Part shown: piece after piece, positions 41,720 to 51,426 of the stretch | How positions within the stretch are numbered: position 1 is the first letter of the stretch | How the letters are laid out: every line of letters starts with the position of its first letter | From: Chromatiales bacterium (ex Bugula neritina AB1) | GTDB lineage: Bacteria > Pseudomonadota > Gammaproteobacteria > Granulosicoccales > Granulosicoccaceae | DNA: 64,000 nucleotides | NCBI GenBank assembly: GCA_001730015.1 | Contig: MDLA01000125.1 | Span: forward strand, 1 to 64,000 | Direction: 5' to 3' | Position numbers and translations under genes: made by a program | The notes under the pieces: model-generated | What the model was told of the DNA's origin: nothing | Database searches by the model: none | The model's input: the letters and a program-made list of their open reading frames with translations, nothing else

Positions 41720-42903
41720 GTAATTCGAACTCCGTTTTCGGTTTGCGCGACAAAAGACCGGGCAGTTTTTCTATCGAGGTAGCGACTGAGGTATTGTGCA
41801 AGCACGCTATCTGCAATCGTCTGTGCATCTTGTGCCTGCACTAGCATAATCAGGCAGCCACCATAACCGCCGCCGCCAAAACGACTGCCATAGACACCGG
41901 GTGTCTGCCGCGCAATTTCATGGAGGGCAATCAGCGGTTCACTCCCGCACTCATAGTAGTTTATCGAGCTGTGACACGATGCATTCATTAGTTCGCCGAA
42001 CAGCTTCCACCGTCCATCTGCCCACGCCTGTGCGCCGTGTTCTACACGCTGCGTTTCAGTAAAATAATGTTGTGCCCGTCGAGCAAGTGGAGGCGCAAGA
42101 TGTGCCAGTGCCCGGGTAAGATTGTCATCAAATGGTTTTCTGTTCAGATCTCCGAGTATTGAGGCATCGGGATCAAGCGCAATCGCTGCCTGCTGACATT
42201 CGGCTACCCTGGTATTGTAGGATGAGCCAAGCAATTCGCGATCAAACCCCGAATAGCAGATCACCCAGCTGATATCGCGTGTGTCCGGTGGATCGTTTAT
42301 GTACTTAACACTCACCGTGCTCATATTCAGCTCAGACATAGCCCCCGATTTACCCAGTACAATCGACATCTGATCCTGTATGCCATTGTTCAGACCCAGG
42401 TGGTTATTTTCTACCTGCCGCGACAGCTCTATGGCAAGCTTATCTGTTAGTGCTAAGCTGTTGCAGGAAGCCAGCGCATAGAGATAAGCCAGCACAACTG
42501 ATGCAGAAGAGCTTAATCCCGCACCAACAAGCGTGCCGGTCACGTACCCCGTGATGCCTGTTTTCAGTTCCTGCTGTTGATTTATCGAGGCGGCGGAAGC
42601 TTGTGCATAGCGAATCCAGTTATCGGTATTTTTGTTTACGTAGCCGGGTTCAAATTGCGTACTGGTGTGTGACCAGTGCGGATCTGTAGTTAAATTAATG
42701 CACCGGGATTCAGGGTTTGGCCAGTACACCAGAATGGTATATTGATCCAGCGTACGCGCTAACACTGACCCGCCCTGATGATCAACATGTGCCCCCAATG
42801 GGTTAAATCGATAGGGAGAGATGACCACTTGCGGTGTTTCGCTTATCCCGTAGATTGCACGGGCCTGTTCGATCGCTGATTGCCTGATATTTTCCAGAGA
42901 CAT
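41716..42903 (-). CDS. GHMP kinase, galacturonokinase-like
   Basis: A 395-residue sugar kinase of the galactokinase group. The usual PGRVNLIGEHTDY sugar-binding motif is replaced by SPYRFNPLGAHVDHQGG, close to plant and bacterial galacturonokinases. The ATP loop is GTLVGAGLSSSASV and the third motif is RFGGGGYGGCLIML. A uronic acid 1-kinase role is inferred from the first motif. It is paired with a nucleotidyltransferase, giving a possible two-step salvage to an NDP-sugar. It follows the sox genes on the same strand. Confidence 0.78.
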   Translation of the reverse strand: MSLENIRQSAIEQARAIYGISETPQVVISPYRFNPLGAHVDHQGGSVLARTLDQYTILVYWPNPESRCINLTTDPHWSHTSTQFEPGYVNKNTDNWIRYAQASAASINQQQELKTGITGYVTGTLVGAGLSSSASVVLAYLYALASCNSLALTDKLAIELSRQVENNHLGLNNGIQDQMSIVLGKSGAMSELNMSTVSVKYINDPPDTRDISWVICYSGFDRELLGSSYNTRVAECQQAAIALDPDASILGDLNRKPFDDNLTRALAHLAPPLARRAQHYFTETQRVEHGAQAWADGRWKLFGELMNASCHSSINYYECGSEPLIALHEIARQTPGVYGSRFGGGGYGGCLIMLVQAQDAQTIADSVLAQYLSRYLDRKTARSFVAQTENGVRIT

Positions 42904-42967
42904 AGATTCGGTATACGTGAGATTGTCGGTAGTAGCTGGTGTTCTATATCGCTGCTAACTGGTGCCT

Positions 42968-43468
42968 TTAAACACCCTGGGCACGCTGGAAATAGTCCAG
43001 TACCATGTCGGAAAAACTGCGCTCAACCATGATATCGAAACCGTCTTCACGACGGATTACCAGTGCTTTCAAACCAAACAGGTCTGTGTAGCTTGCGCCG
43101 TTTTCAGGAAAAACAGATGAATGTATATCGAGTGGTGATGCGATCGATACTATCTGCCCGGCGTCTGCACCGCGTATCTCGAAAAAAGATTGTGAATCTG
43201 AAATCAGCACTGCGCTACTGGATTCGGCCAGCGTATTTTCACTGATAAGTTGTGCAAGCTCCGGCTCTCGTTCAAGCGATGCTGCCAGCAGCCAGCGTTC
43301 CGGGCCGATCCAGTACAAGGTGTAAGGCCCGCTTTGCGCAAAGGTATTGGCATTAGCCGGTAAGCGCAGTTCAGACTTCTTTGCCCAGAGTGCAATGTCA
43401 TGCTTGTCGCCCTGCAGATCGACGAGGGCATGGGTCTTGTGGGTTTCCAGAGTAATTCTATAGCGCAT
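42968..43468 (-). CDS. soxG: Sarcosine oxidase gamma subunit
   Basis: A 166-residue SoxG-type protein, a structural subunit of heterotetrameric sarcosine oxidase. YTLYWIGPERWLLAA and FFEIRGADAGQIVSIASPLDIHSSVFP are family-like. It starts three bases beyond the soxA stop, the last gene of soxBDAG. Confidence 0.85.
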   Translation of the reverse strand: MRYRITLETHKTHALVDLQGDKHDIALWAKKSELRLPANANTFAQSGPYTLYWIGPERWLLAASLEREPELAQLISENTLAESSSAVLISDSQSFFEIRGADAGQIVSIASPLDIHSSVFPENGASYTDLFGLKALVIRREDGFDIMVERSFSDMVLDYFQRAQGV

Positions 43469-43470
43469 GG

Positions 43471-46419
43471 TCAGCTTCTTAATAGTTTACCCTCGGAATC
43501 ATGAAAGCAGGGTGTGGTGACTGTAGCCTTGATTATCTCATCTTTCAGCCGGACACAGACAGTCTCTCCCATGCGATTCCGGCCGTCATATAACAAAGCC
43601 AGTGATACCACCCGCCCATTGACTACACTCCATACACTTGCTGTAACCAGTCCTTCTGAAGGCGCCGCCGTTCCATTCGGGGTCAGTGGTGCCCCTTCCG
43701 GAATCATGCGATTCGGATCTTCCGTTAACAGCCCCACCAGCTCGCGGCGTGGACCCTTTTTGCTGCGGCGAATTTCAACTGCGCGTTTTCCTATGTAATC
43801 GCTTTTATTCTTCGACAGAATCCAGCTCATGCCCAGGTCAACCGGATCGGTTGTGCCGTCTACTTCATGCCCGAGAGATAAAAATCCTTTCTCGACGCGA
43901 AGTACATGGTTGGCTTCAGAGCCGATTGGAACCAGCTTGAAATCTTTTCCTGCATGGATAATCTGTTCCCACAGTGAGAGTAGATTGCGTGATGCTACAT
44001 TGATTTCATAACTGAGTTCCCCGGTAAAACTGACCCGGCATACTCTTGCGGGTATGCCCGCAACGGTTCCGGTTCGTATGCTCATAAAAGGGAATGCCTC
44101 GGCAGAGAGATCGATGCTGCAGTCCAGAGATTCCATCACCTTGCGCGCGTCCGGGCCGCAAATCGTCGCATTTGCCCACTGGCAGGTTATTACCGTAATT
44201 CTCACTTTCCAGTCGGGTCTTTCAACCTGAAGGAAATGCTCCATGTGTTTATAGACATCATCGGCATGCCCGGTTGAGGTCGACATCAAATAGTGATTTT
44301 CACCCAGTTTGAACGTTACTCCGTCATCAATAATCAAGCCGTCTTCATTTAGCATAATGCCGTATCGACCATTGTTGATTTCAAGGCTGGCAAACGAATT
44401 CGTGTAGAGTACTTCCAGCAGTCTCAGTGCATCGGGCCCTTTGAGTTCGAATTTCCCGAGCGGTGATCCGTCATAGACTGCAACACCACTGCGCACGGTG
44501 GTCGCCTCCCGGTTAACAGTCTGTTGAAAGGTCTCGTTCGGAAGAGGGTAATAACCCGGGCGCCGCCAGCGCGCGCCGGATTCATACATGAACGCCCCGT
44601 TATCCTTATTCCATTGAGTAACCGGTGTGTGCCGGTACGGAAAAATAACTGATTCCTCACGCAGGCCGCCGATGGCTCCGAACTCTATGGGCACAAACGG
44701 GGATCTGAATGTGGTCGTGCCGATATCTTCTATTGTAGCCCCGGTCTCGTGTGCAACCACGCCAATCGCATTGATATTACCGGTACGCCCCTGGTCCAGT
44801 CCCATCCCCGCCGTGGTATAGCGCTTCATGTGCTCAACGGCGCCGAAACCCTCGCGTATTGCCAACTGGATGTCGTTAACGGTTACGTCGTTCTGTAGAT
44901 CGACGAACGCACTATCTGTCGGCTTTTCCTGCTCCACGAACCACAGTGGCGAAATTGTGAAGTTTATATCTGAGCTGACTTCAGGAACTTTATAGACTGG
45001 CTTCCTGTAACCCGCTTCGCTCAGGATAAGCCCGGTTTTATCAGCGCTATCGATAAATAGTTCCGGCAGATTAAATACACCACTGGCAGCGCCGACAACG
45101 CTGGTCGCCTGTTCCGGAGTATCAGGAACGAATGCTGCCAGTGTTTCATTAAACTTCAATGTGCCGCGTGATTGAGAAAAAAGATGTACAGTCGGGCTCC
45201 AGCCGCCGGATACACAAACCAGATCACAGTCAATCCGGTTAAGGGATTGCCCGCCTCGCTGGCGAACAGTTACACCGTTTAAGCGTTTTTTTCCATGTGT
45301 TTTTAAAATTTCGTGCGCGGCTAGAATTTTTACGCCGGGTACAAGTTCACGTTCAGCATCGGACACATGGTCACGGGAATCGACAATGGCAACAATATTC
45401 ATTCCGGCTTCCAGAAACCCGGCTGCCGCTTGATAGACACTGCTGTTGTTACTGAATACAACCAGCTGCCGGCCCGGTAGCACGGCGTAGCGGTTAACGT
45501 AGGTTGAGACAGCAGAGCACAGCATAACGCCGGGGCGGTCGTTATCGGCAAACGGCAGGTGCCGCTCAATGGCTCCGGTGGCGACAATGACATGCCCGGC
45601 CCGCACTCTCCAGGTGCGCTTGTATAAAGATTCGGCTTCAGGGTTATGTTCGGTTATCAGAACAAGGTTACTTTCGCGATACCCCCAGGCGGTTGCGTTC
45701 TGCAATATAGTTGTACAGTTAAAGGACGACAATTCTTCTATAACCGAGGTCACCCAGTCTACTGCATTGCCACCATCTATATTCACTTTGCTGCTTAAAA
45801 GCGAGCCACCCGCTTCATAGCCATCGTCGACCAACATCACTCTCAGGCCTGAGCGAGCCGCACAAAGTGCCGCAACCAGTCCGGCAGGGCCGGCACCAAT
45901 GATCAGAATATCGCAGTTCCCGTAGCGATTCTCATAGTTGTCTTTAGTTTTGGGGAGCTGTGGAGCCTGTGCCAGTCCGGCAGCCCGGCGAATGGCAGGC
46001 TCGAACCAATGCCAGTGCGGCCACTTGAATGTTTTATAATAAAATGCGGCAGGCAATAGACGGGAGAACAGCTGGTTGACGCTCAGCAGATCAAAGTCAG
46101 GAGAGGGCCAGCAGTTAACCGATTTTGCACGCAGGCCCTCTTTTAGTTTAACGGTAGTGACGGGGTGATTGCTGGATTGATCATCGCCTTGAAGCTCAAC
46201 AATTGTCGAGGGCTCTTCAACCCATGCGCCAACAATACCGCGTGGCCGATGGTACTTGAAGCTGCGTGCAGTTAGCGAGACGCCGTTGGCCAGCAGCGCC
46301 GAGGCCAGTGTGTCTCCTTCATAGCCTGTATAATTTTTACCATTAAACGAAAAGTGCAGCGTGGTTGATCGATCTATACGCCCGCCTTTTTCCAGTCTGT
46401 GGCCTTTGGCAGACATCAC
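43471..46419 (-). CDS. soxA: Sarcosine oxidase alpha subunit
   Basis: A 982-residue subunit that handles the NAD site and the tetrahydrofolate-linked transfer of the one-carbon unit. Regions in order are an N-terminal ferredoxin-like domain (YTGYEGDTLASALLANGV), a Rossmann NAD/FAD domain (ILIIGAGPAGLVAALCAARSG near residue 174), and a C-terminal GcvT-like folate-binding domain (from about residue 600). The length is normal. It overlaps soxD by four bases. Confidence 0.93.
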   Translation of the reverse strand: MMSAKGHRLEKGGRIDRSTTLHFSFNGKNYTGYEGDTLASALLANGVSLTARSFKYHRPRGIVGAWVEEPSTIVELQGDDQSSNHPVTTVKLKEGLRAKSVNCWPSPDFDLLSVNQLFSRLLPAAFYYKTFKWPHWHWFEPAIRRAAGLAQAPQLPKTKDNYENRYGNCDILIIGAGPAGLVAALCAARSGLRVMLVDDGYEAGGSLLSSKVNIDGGNAVDWVTSVIEELSSFNCTTILQNATAWGYRESNLVLITEHNPEAESLYKRTWRVRAGHVIVATGAIERHLPFADNDRPGVMLCSAVSTYVNRYAVLPGRQLVVFSNNSSVYQAAAGFLEAGMNIVAIVDSRDHVSDAERELVPGVKILAAHEILKTHGKKRLNGVTVRQRGGQSLNRIDCDLVCVSGGWSPTVHLFSQSRGTLKFNETLAAFVPDTPEQATSVVGAASGVFNLPELFIDSADKTGLILSEAGYRKPVYKVPEVSSDINFTISPLWFVEQEKPTDSAFVDLQNDVTVNDIQLAIREGFGAVEHMKRYTTAGMGLDQGRTGNINAIGVVAHETGATIEDIGTTTFRSPFVPIEFGAIGGLREESVIFPYRHTPVTQWNKDNGAFMYESGARWRRPGYYPLPNETFQQTVNREATTVRSGVAVYDGSPLGKFELKGPDALRLLEVLYTNSFASLEINNGRYGIMLNEDGLIIDDGVTFKLGENHYLMSTSTGHADDVYKHMEHFLQVERPDWKVRITVITCQWANATICGPDARKVMESLDCSIDLSAEAFPFMSIRTGTVAGIPARVCRVSFTGELSYEINVASRNLLSLWEQIIHAGKDFKLVPIGSEANHVLRVEKGFLSLGHEVDGTTDPVDLGMSWILSKNKSDYIGKRAVEIRRSKKGPRRELVGLLTEDPNRMIPEGAPLTPNGTAAPSEGLVTASVWSVVNGRVVSLALLYDGRNRMGETVCVRLKDEIIKATVTTPCFHDSEGKLLRS

Positions 46420-46685
46420 CGGCTCTTTCGGGTTTGATCAGCTGGATCAGCAATAGCGTGAGTCATGGTGTCTCGCTGGATAGTAACCCATGCACCACAA
46501 CCGCGAATGTGCCACCATTTTTCAGTCACCGTACCTATCGGGTTTGCCTGAGTTGTGAGGTAGTTGATCCATGCCTCGTCAGTCAGTGCAGCCGGGTCCT
46601 GCGGGCGTACGTCTCTCGCCGGACCGCCGTGCATGAATTCGTTCTCGCTTCTAGGCCCACAGAAAGGGCAGGGTATTGTCAGCAT
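46416..46685 (-). CDS. soxD: Sarcosine oxidase delta subunit
   Basis: An 89-residue small subunit. The start MLTIPCPFCGPRSENEF and the later WWHIRGCGAWVT hold the conserved cysteines that bind zinc. The frame is open upstream into soxB, but ATG 46685, just after the soxB stop, gives the standard SoxD N terminus. Order soxB-soxD-soxA-soxG matches known operons. Confidence 0.9.
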   Translation of the reverse strand: MLTIPCPFCGPRSENEFMHGGPARDVRPQDPAALTDEAWINYLTTQANPIGTVTEKWWHIRGCGAWVTIQRDTMTHAIADPADQTRKSR

Positions 46686-46695
46686 ATCGGTAAGC

Positions 46696-47946
46696 TCAGC
46701 GGGCAGTCGTGGTTCCGGATTCAAGAACATAGTCCAGATGATTAAACCGCTGCAATGAGAACGGCTCAATTAATTCATGTGGTTCGTTATTAGCGATAAG
46801 ATGCGCAAGCGTATAGCCGCCGGCAGGAATCGCCTTAAAGCCGCCCCACCAGCCGGCTGATACATACAGGCCGGGGATGTCGGTTTTACTGACGATAGGC
46901 GTTGCGTCGTGTGCTATATCGAGGGTTCCACCCCATTGTCGTAACAGCTTAAGCCTTTTAAATGAGGGGAATAGCTCCAGCATAGAGCAGACAGCATCTT
47001 CAAAGACGTTTTGTTTTATATCTCGCCGGAACGATTGTCCTGCATCCGGTGCGCCACCTATAACCAGCTCTCCTTTATCAGATTGGCTTAAATAGACACC
47101 AATGTCAGGGCAATTAACGACAACATCCAGTATCGGTTTGACAGGCTCGGAAACGAATGCGGCTAGATTGAACGACTTCAGTGGCAGCGTTAACCCTATA
47201 GTGTCAGTGATTGTTGTTGTATGGCCCGAGACGACAACAGCCACCTTTTTAGCATTAATTCTACCGCGGTTTGTTTCTACACCCTCTATACCGCCATCGG
47301 CCCCTCTAAGGAGTTTTTGCACGGCTGTATTCTGGTGTATTTCCACACCGAGATTGTCAGCGCCACGGGCATAGCCCCAGGCGACCGCATCGTGGCGACA
47401 TACCGCAGCGTCAGTATGAACCATACCGCCAATTACAGGTAAGCGCGATTCGCTGTCACCTCCGGTGAGTGCCGGAATTCTTTTTCTTAACTCTTCTACA
47501 GTGATTGGCTCGTAGGTTGAGCCATAGATGTCCATGGTCAGCATGCGACGCCGGATTTCACGCAGTTTAGGGTAGGTTTGCACAACATCGATCATGCTGC
47601 GCTTTGAGTACATCAGGTTGTAGTTTAGATCACGGGTTAGATTGTCGTACAAGGACACCGATTTCACATAAAAAGGGATGCTCTGATCACGCATATAATT
47701 AGAGCGAATAGTGACTGTGTTACGCGCAACATTACCGCCGCCGAGCCAACCTCTATCGAGTACTGCAATGTTAGAGAGGCCATGATTTTTGGCAAGATAA
47801 TAAGCTGTTGCCAGACCATGCCCACCGGCGCCGATAATAATTATATCGTATTCGGTTTTTAATTCAGGACTGCGCCAGGCCTGCTCCCAGTTTTTATGAT
47901 GACTGAGAGCGTTACGCGCAAGACTAAAGATCGAGTAAGTTTGCAT
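46696..47946 (-). CDS. soxB: Sarcosine oxidase beta subunit
   Basis: A 416-residue FAD-dependent amine-oxidising subunit that carries out sarcosine demethylation to glycine. IIIGAGGHGLATAYYLAKNHG (about residues 36-56) is the FAD motif. VLDRGWLGGGNVARNTVTIRSNY and the C-terminal GWWGGFKAIPAGGYTLAHLIA are typical. It is divergent from a peptide-type transporter with 161 bases between, where an inverted repeat lies. Confidence 0.93.
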   Translation of the reverse strand: MQTYSIFSLARNALSHHKNWEQAWRSPELKTEYDIIIIGAGGHGLATAYYLAKNHGLSNIAVLDRGWLGGGNVARNTVTIRSNYMRDQSIPFYVKSVSLYDNLTRDLNYNLMYSKRSMIDVVQTYPKLREIRRRMLTMDIYGSTYEPITVEELRKRIPALTGGDSESRLPVIGGMVHTDAAVCRHDAVAWGYARGADNLGVEIHQNTAVQKLLRGADGGIEGVETNRGRINAKKVAVVVSGHTTTITDTIGLTLPLKSFNLAAFVSEPVKPILDVVVNCPDIGVYLSQSDKGELVIGGAPDAGQSFRRDIKQNVFEDAVCSMLELFPSFKRLKLLRQWGGTLDIAHDATPIVSKTDIPGLYVSAGWWGGFKAIPAGGYTLAHLIANNEPHELIEPFSLQRFNHLDYVLESGTTTAR

Positions 47947-47963
47947 TAACCCTGAATTAAGAT

Positions 47964-47987
47964 TTTATCGAAATAATCCTCGATAAA
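47964..47987. promoter_or_regulatory. Inverted repeat in the sox/transporter divergent region
   Basis: TTTATCGA and TCGATAAA flank eight bases. Its place 18 bases upstream of soxB and its perfect symmetry suit an operator for a regulator outside the window. A TTGACA hexamer at 48022 has no matching -10 box. Confidence 0.5.
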
Positions 47988-48107
47988 TATACCATTTACC
48001 AGAATCCCCGCAAATTATTTCTTGACATAGATACAGGTGCACGGCGAGGATGGGGGGGTGATCGATCACCGCAGTGAACATTGTCTGGTCAGTTACAGGA
48101 GGATACT

Positions 48108-49637
48108 ATGATCAAACGCAGAACACTTCTTAAAGGCGCCGTGGCGTCTGCCGGTTTGCTGTCGCTGGGCTTTTCCTTGCCGGCCGCAGCAGCACCGAAA
48201 AAGGGCGGGCGGCTGGTAATCGGCACAACCGGCGGGGCTGTAGGCGATTCGCTTGATCCTAGAAAGCTTACATCGGTAGGTCACGGAATCATGGGCTATG
48301 CACTGGGTAACTGCCTCACCGAAATCGAAAAAGATGGCAACCTCGTTGGCGAGCTGGCTGAAAGCTGGGATTCAACCGCCGATGCAACCGTCTGGACATT
48401 TAATCTGCGCAAAGGCGTAACCTTCCATAATGGCCAGGCTATGACATCCGCTGATGTTGTCTATTCCCTGAACCTGCATCGCGGGGAAGATTCAAAATCA
48501 GGCGCAAAAGGCCTGCTCGGAAGCATCACCGATATCAGCGCAGACGGCCCCGATGCAATCAAAGTATCGCTGTCTGCCGGTAACGCGGATATGCCGTATC
48601 TGATGGCAGATTTTCATCTGCTGATTGTGCCCGATGGAACAGAAGATTTTGCAAAAGCTGTGTTTACCGGCCCGTATATGCTGAAGGAATTTTTACCGGG
48701 CGAACGTCTGCTTGCCACACGTAACCCCGATTACTGGAAAGCTGATCGCGCCCATGTAGACGAAGTCGAGGTACTATTTGTCGACGATACTACGGCCCGT
48801 ATCAGTGGCCTGATGACCGGAGAAATCCATATCGCCGGACGCGTCGATCCGCAATCAGCAGCGCTCATCAGTTCTGCACCGGGAGTGCATATAGAAAATC
48901 ATGCTGCCGCTGGTCACAGACCGCTGTTAATGCTGTGTGATCGTGCGCCGTTTGATAATGCCGATCTCAGAATGGCAGTCAAGTACTCGCTCGATCGCGA
49001 GCAGATCCTTGAGACGGTAATGGCCGGTTACGGTTCAATTGCTAACGATCACCCGATTCCGCCGTTTGATCCATTCCACGCCTCAGACATACCGCAGCGA
49101 ACCTACGATCCTGACAAAGCAGCGCATCACCTGAAAAAATCAGGGTTCGATGGCACCTTGCCTCTGCACACGTCCAATACAACTTTTCCGGGTGCGGAAG
49201 CGATGGCGGCACTGGTGCAGCAGTCTGCGGCCGCCGCTGGTTTGAAAATGGATATCGTCCGTGAGCCTGCCGATGGCTTCTGGTCGAAGGTGTGGATGCA
49301 GAAATCGTTTGTGAGTGGTGCCTGGGGAGGCCGGCCAACAGCAGATATCATGTTAACTACCGCTTATTCGTCAGAGGCCGCCTGGAATGACACCATGTGG
49401 CGCAGAAAAGATTTCGACGAAAAACTGGTCGCGGCCAGAGCAGAAGTTGATTTTGACAAACGCAAGGCTCACTACCACGATCTACAGCTGATGATTCAAG
49501 AAGACGGCGGCGCAGGGATACCGTTTTTTGTTAATAACGTCGATGGCGTTCGAGATAACGTAGAGGGCTTTTACCCGGCCGGTTCATTCGAGCTGTCGGG
49601 CATGCGGGTCACGGAGCGTGTCTGGCTTAACGCCTGA
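48108..49637 (+). CDS. Peptide/opine-type ABC transporter substrate-binding protein
   Basis: A family-5 extracellular binding protein of 509 residues. The signal peptide is Tat-like (KRRTLLKGAVASAG, ending near AAAAP). WTFNLRKGVTFHNGQAMTSADVVYSLN is the classic family-5 block. ATG 48108 follows a strong AGGAGG; a longer frame begins at a TTG. The neighbours suggest methylated amines or peptides, but ligands of this family are varied. Confidence 0.9.
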   Translation: MIKRRTLLKGAVASAGLLSLGFSLPAAAAPKKGGRLVIGTTGGAVGDSLDPRKLTSVGHGIMGYALGNCLTEIEKDGNLVGELAESWDSTADATVWTFNLRKGVTFHNGQAMTSADVVYSLNLHRGEDSKSGAKGLLGSITDISADGPDAIKVSLSAGNADMPYLMADFHLLIVPDGTEDFAKAVFTGPYMLKEFLPGERLLATRNPDYWKADRAHVDEVEVLFVDDTTARISGLMTGEIHIAGRVDPQSAALISSAPGVHIENHAAAGHRPLLMLCDRAPFDNADLRMAVKYSLDREQILETVMAGYGSIANDHPIPPFDPFHASDIPQRTYDPDKAAHHLKKSGFDGTLPLHTSNTTFPGAEAMAALVQQSAAAAGLKMDIVREPADGFWSKVWMQKSFVSGAWGGRPTADIMLTTAYSSEAAWNDTMWRRKDFDEKLVAARAEVDFDKRKAHYHDLQLMIQEDGGAGIPFFVNNVDGVRDNVEGFYPAGSFELSGMRVTERVWLNA

Positions 49638-49639
49638 CG

Positions 49640-50602
49640 GTGCCTTCCTCGTCAATTGGATTGCTGGTTTCGAAGCGACTCGCTTCGGGGCTGGTGACGT
49701 TGCTTGTTGTCTCGCTGATGGTTTTCATCGGTACCGAGATACTACCGGGCGATGTAGCAGAACTGATTCTCGGCCAGCAAGCCACCCCTGAAGCGGTACA
49801 GGCAATTCGAGACGAACTCGGCCTCGACAGACCAGCGCCGGTGCGCTACTTCGAGTGGCTGGCCAATTTTATTCAGGGTGATTTAGGCCAGTCGCTGGTG
49901 AGTGGTCGCGAAATTTCTGACCTCGTTGGTCGCAGGCTCGGTAATTCATTAATGCTGGCGGGCGTTGCTGCAGTGATTGCTATACCTCTGGCGATCGGGC
50001 TGGGTCTTCTCGCCGCACTATACCAGGATAAAATAGCCGATAAAGGCATCACCGCTATCACCCTGATTTTCGTATCTATTCCCGACTTTCTGCTCGGGTA
50101 CCTGCTGCTACTTTTTTGTGCGGTAAAACTTGGCTGGTTTCCGGCGTTGTCGCGTGTTTCAGATTCGATGACATTCGCCGAGCAACTGCACGCTATTGCG
50201 CTGCCCTGCCTGACGCTTGCACTAGTGGTTTCAGCACATACCATGCGGTTGACTCGTGCGGCAGTGCTGTCGGTGATGAATCAGGCCTATATTGAAATGG
50301 CCGAGTTAAAAGGCGCTACCCGACGGCGCATTATATTACTCCATGCGCTGCCCAACGCGCTCTCACCTATTTTAAACATTGTGATGCTAACGCTTGCTTA
50401 TCTGGTAGTGGGTGTGGTGGTCGTCGAAGCGGTGTTTAATTATTCCGGTATGGGGAGAATGATGATAGACGCGGTATCGAAACGGGATATGCCGCTTGTG
50501 CAGGCCTGCGGGTTAATTTTTGCCAGTGTTTATGTCCTGCTCAATCTAACCGCCGATATTTTATCTATTCTAACCAACCCCCGTCGCAGGAGACCTAAAT
50601 GA
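49640..50602 (+). CDS. dppB: Peptide-type ABC transporter permease (DppB type)
   Basis: A 320-residue six-span protein starting at GTG 49640. The N-terminal region IGTEILPGDVAELILGQQATPEAVQAIRDELGLD is typical of DppB permeases, with MAELKGATRRRIILLHALPNALSP as coupling motif. The stop overlaps the next ATG (ATGA). Confidence 0.9.
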   Translation: MPSSSIGLLVSKRLASGLVTLLVVSLMVFIGTEILPGDVAELILGQQATPEAVQAIRDELGLDRPAPVRYFEWLANFIQGDLGQSLVSGREISDLVGRRLGNSLMLAGVAAVIAIPLAIGLGLLAALYQDKIADKGITAITLIFVSIPDFLLGYLLLLFCAVKLGWFPALSRVSDSMTFAEQLHAIALPCLTLALVVSAHTMRLTRAAVLSVMNQAYIEMAELKGATRRRIILLHALPNALSPILNIVMLTLAYLVVGVVVVEAVFNYSGMGRMMIDAVSKRDMPLVQACGLIFASVYVLLNLTADILSILTNPRRRRPK

Positions 50603-51426
50603 TTAGCCTGCTGCGGGAATTCGATATAGGCGCCAGAATCGGTGTTTTTCTTGTTGTTGCTTTCCTGGCAGCGGTTTTTTTGTCACCGTTTTTCATGCCC
50701 TATACCGAGGTTGAAATTGCCGGTTCGGTGTGGGAACCACCCAGTTCGGCGCACTGGCTGGGAACCGATAATGTCGGTCGCGATCTACTAACGCGAATAC
50801 TCGCCGGTGGCCGCATGACTGTCATCATCTCTCTGCTGGCTACTTGTGGAGCATTTCTGATCGGTTGCCCGCTGGGTATTTCTGCCGCCGTGGCAGGCGG
50901 CTGGTTTGATCTTATAACAACGCGTGCGGTCGATGCGCTCATGGCGTTTCCCGGGTTGATTCTAGCGTTGATTCTATTATCAGCGATGGGCACATCAATC
51001 CCCTCGTTGTTACTGGTTATGTCGATTCTTTCATCCACTATTGTTTTTCGCCTGACCCGGGCAGTCGCCTCTGATGTTGCGGCAATGGAATTTATAGAAG
51101 TTGCCCGATTGCGAGGCGAGTCGATGAGCTGGTTTTTGTTTATGGAAATCCTGCCCAATGTCGCGCCCACGCTACTGACTGAATTTGGCCTCCGATTTGT
51201 CTATGCTGCCATTCTGATTTCCTCGTTATCGTTTTTAGGCCTTGGTATTCAGCCGCCCTACGCCGATTTAGGCGGTATGGTTAAGGAAAACTCGCTGGCC
51301 ATAACCTTTGGCCGTATGACGCCTGTATTACCTGCGCTGGCACTGGCCCTGCTCGCTATCGGGGTAAACCTGATTGTCGATGGCTTGTTAAAGCGCAATG
51401 CAAACCTGGATCTGCATAGTGACTAA
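50599..51426 (+). CDS. dppC: Peptide-type ABC transporter permease (DppC type)
   Basis: A 275-residue partner permease with GTDNVGRDLLTRILAGGRMTVIISLLA and FIEVARLRGESMSWFLFMEILPN, both typical of DppC/OppC. It is coupled to dppB and overlaps the ATPase gene by a few bases. Confidence 0.9.
   Translation: MISLLREFDIGARIGVFLVVAFLAAVFLSPFFMPYTEVEIAGSVWEPPSSAHWLGTDNVGRDLLTRILAGGRMTVIISLLATCGAFLIGCPLGISAAVAGGWFDLITTRAVDALMAFPGLILALILLSAMGTSIPSLLLVMSILSSTIVFRLTRAVASDVAAMEFIEVARLRGESMSWFLFMEILPNVAPTLLTEFGLRFVYAAILISSLSFLGLGIQPPYADLGGMVKENSLAITFGRMTPVLPALALALLAIGVNLIVDGLLKRNANLDLHSD

Noticed and set aside
48022..48050. TTGACA as promoter of the peptide transporter
   Set aside because: The hexamer is perfect, but no -10-like box occurs 15 to 19 bases downstream; the area is G-rich.
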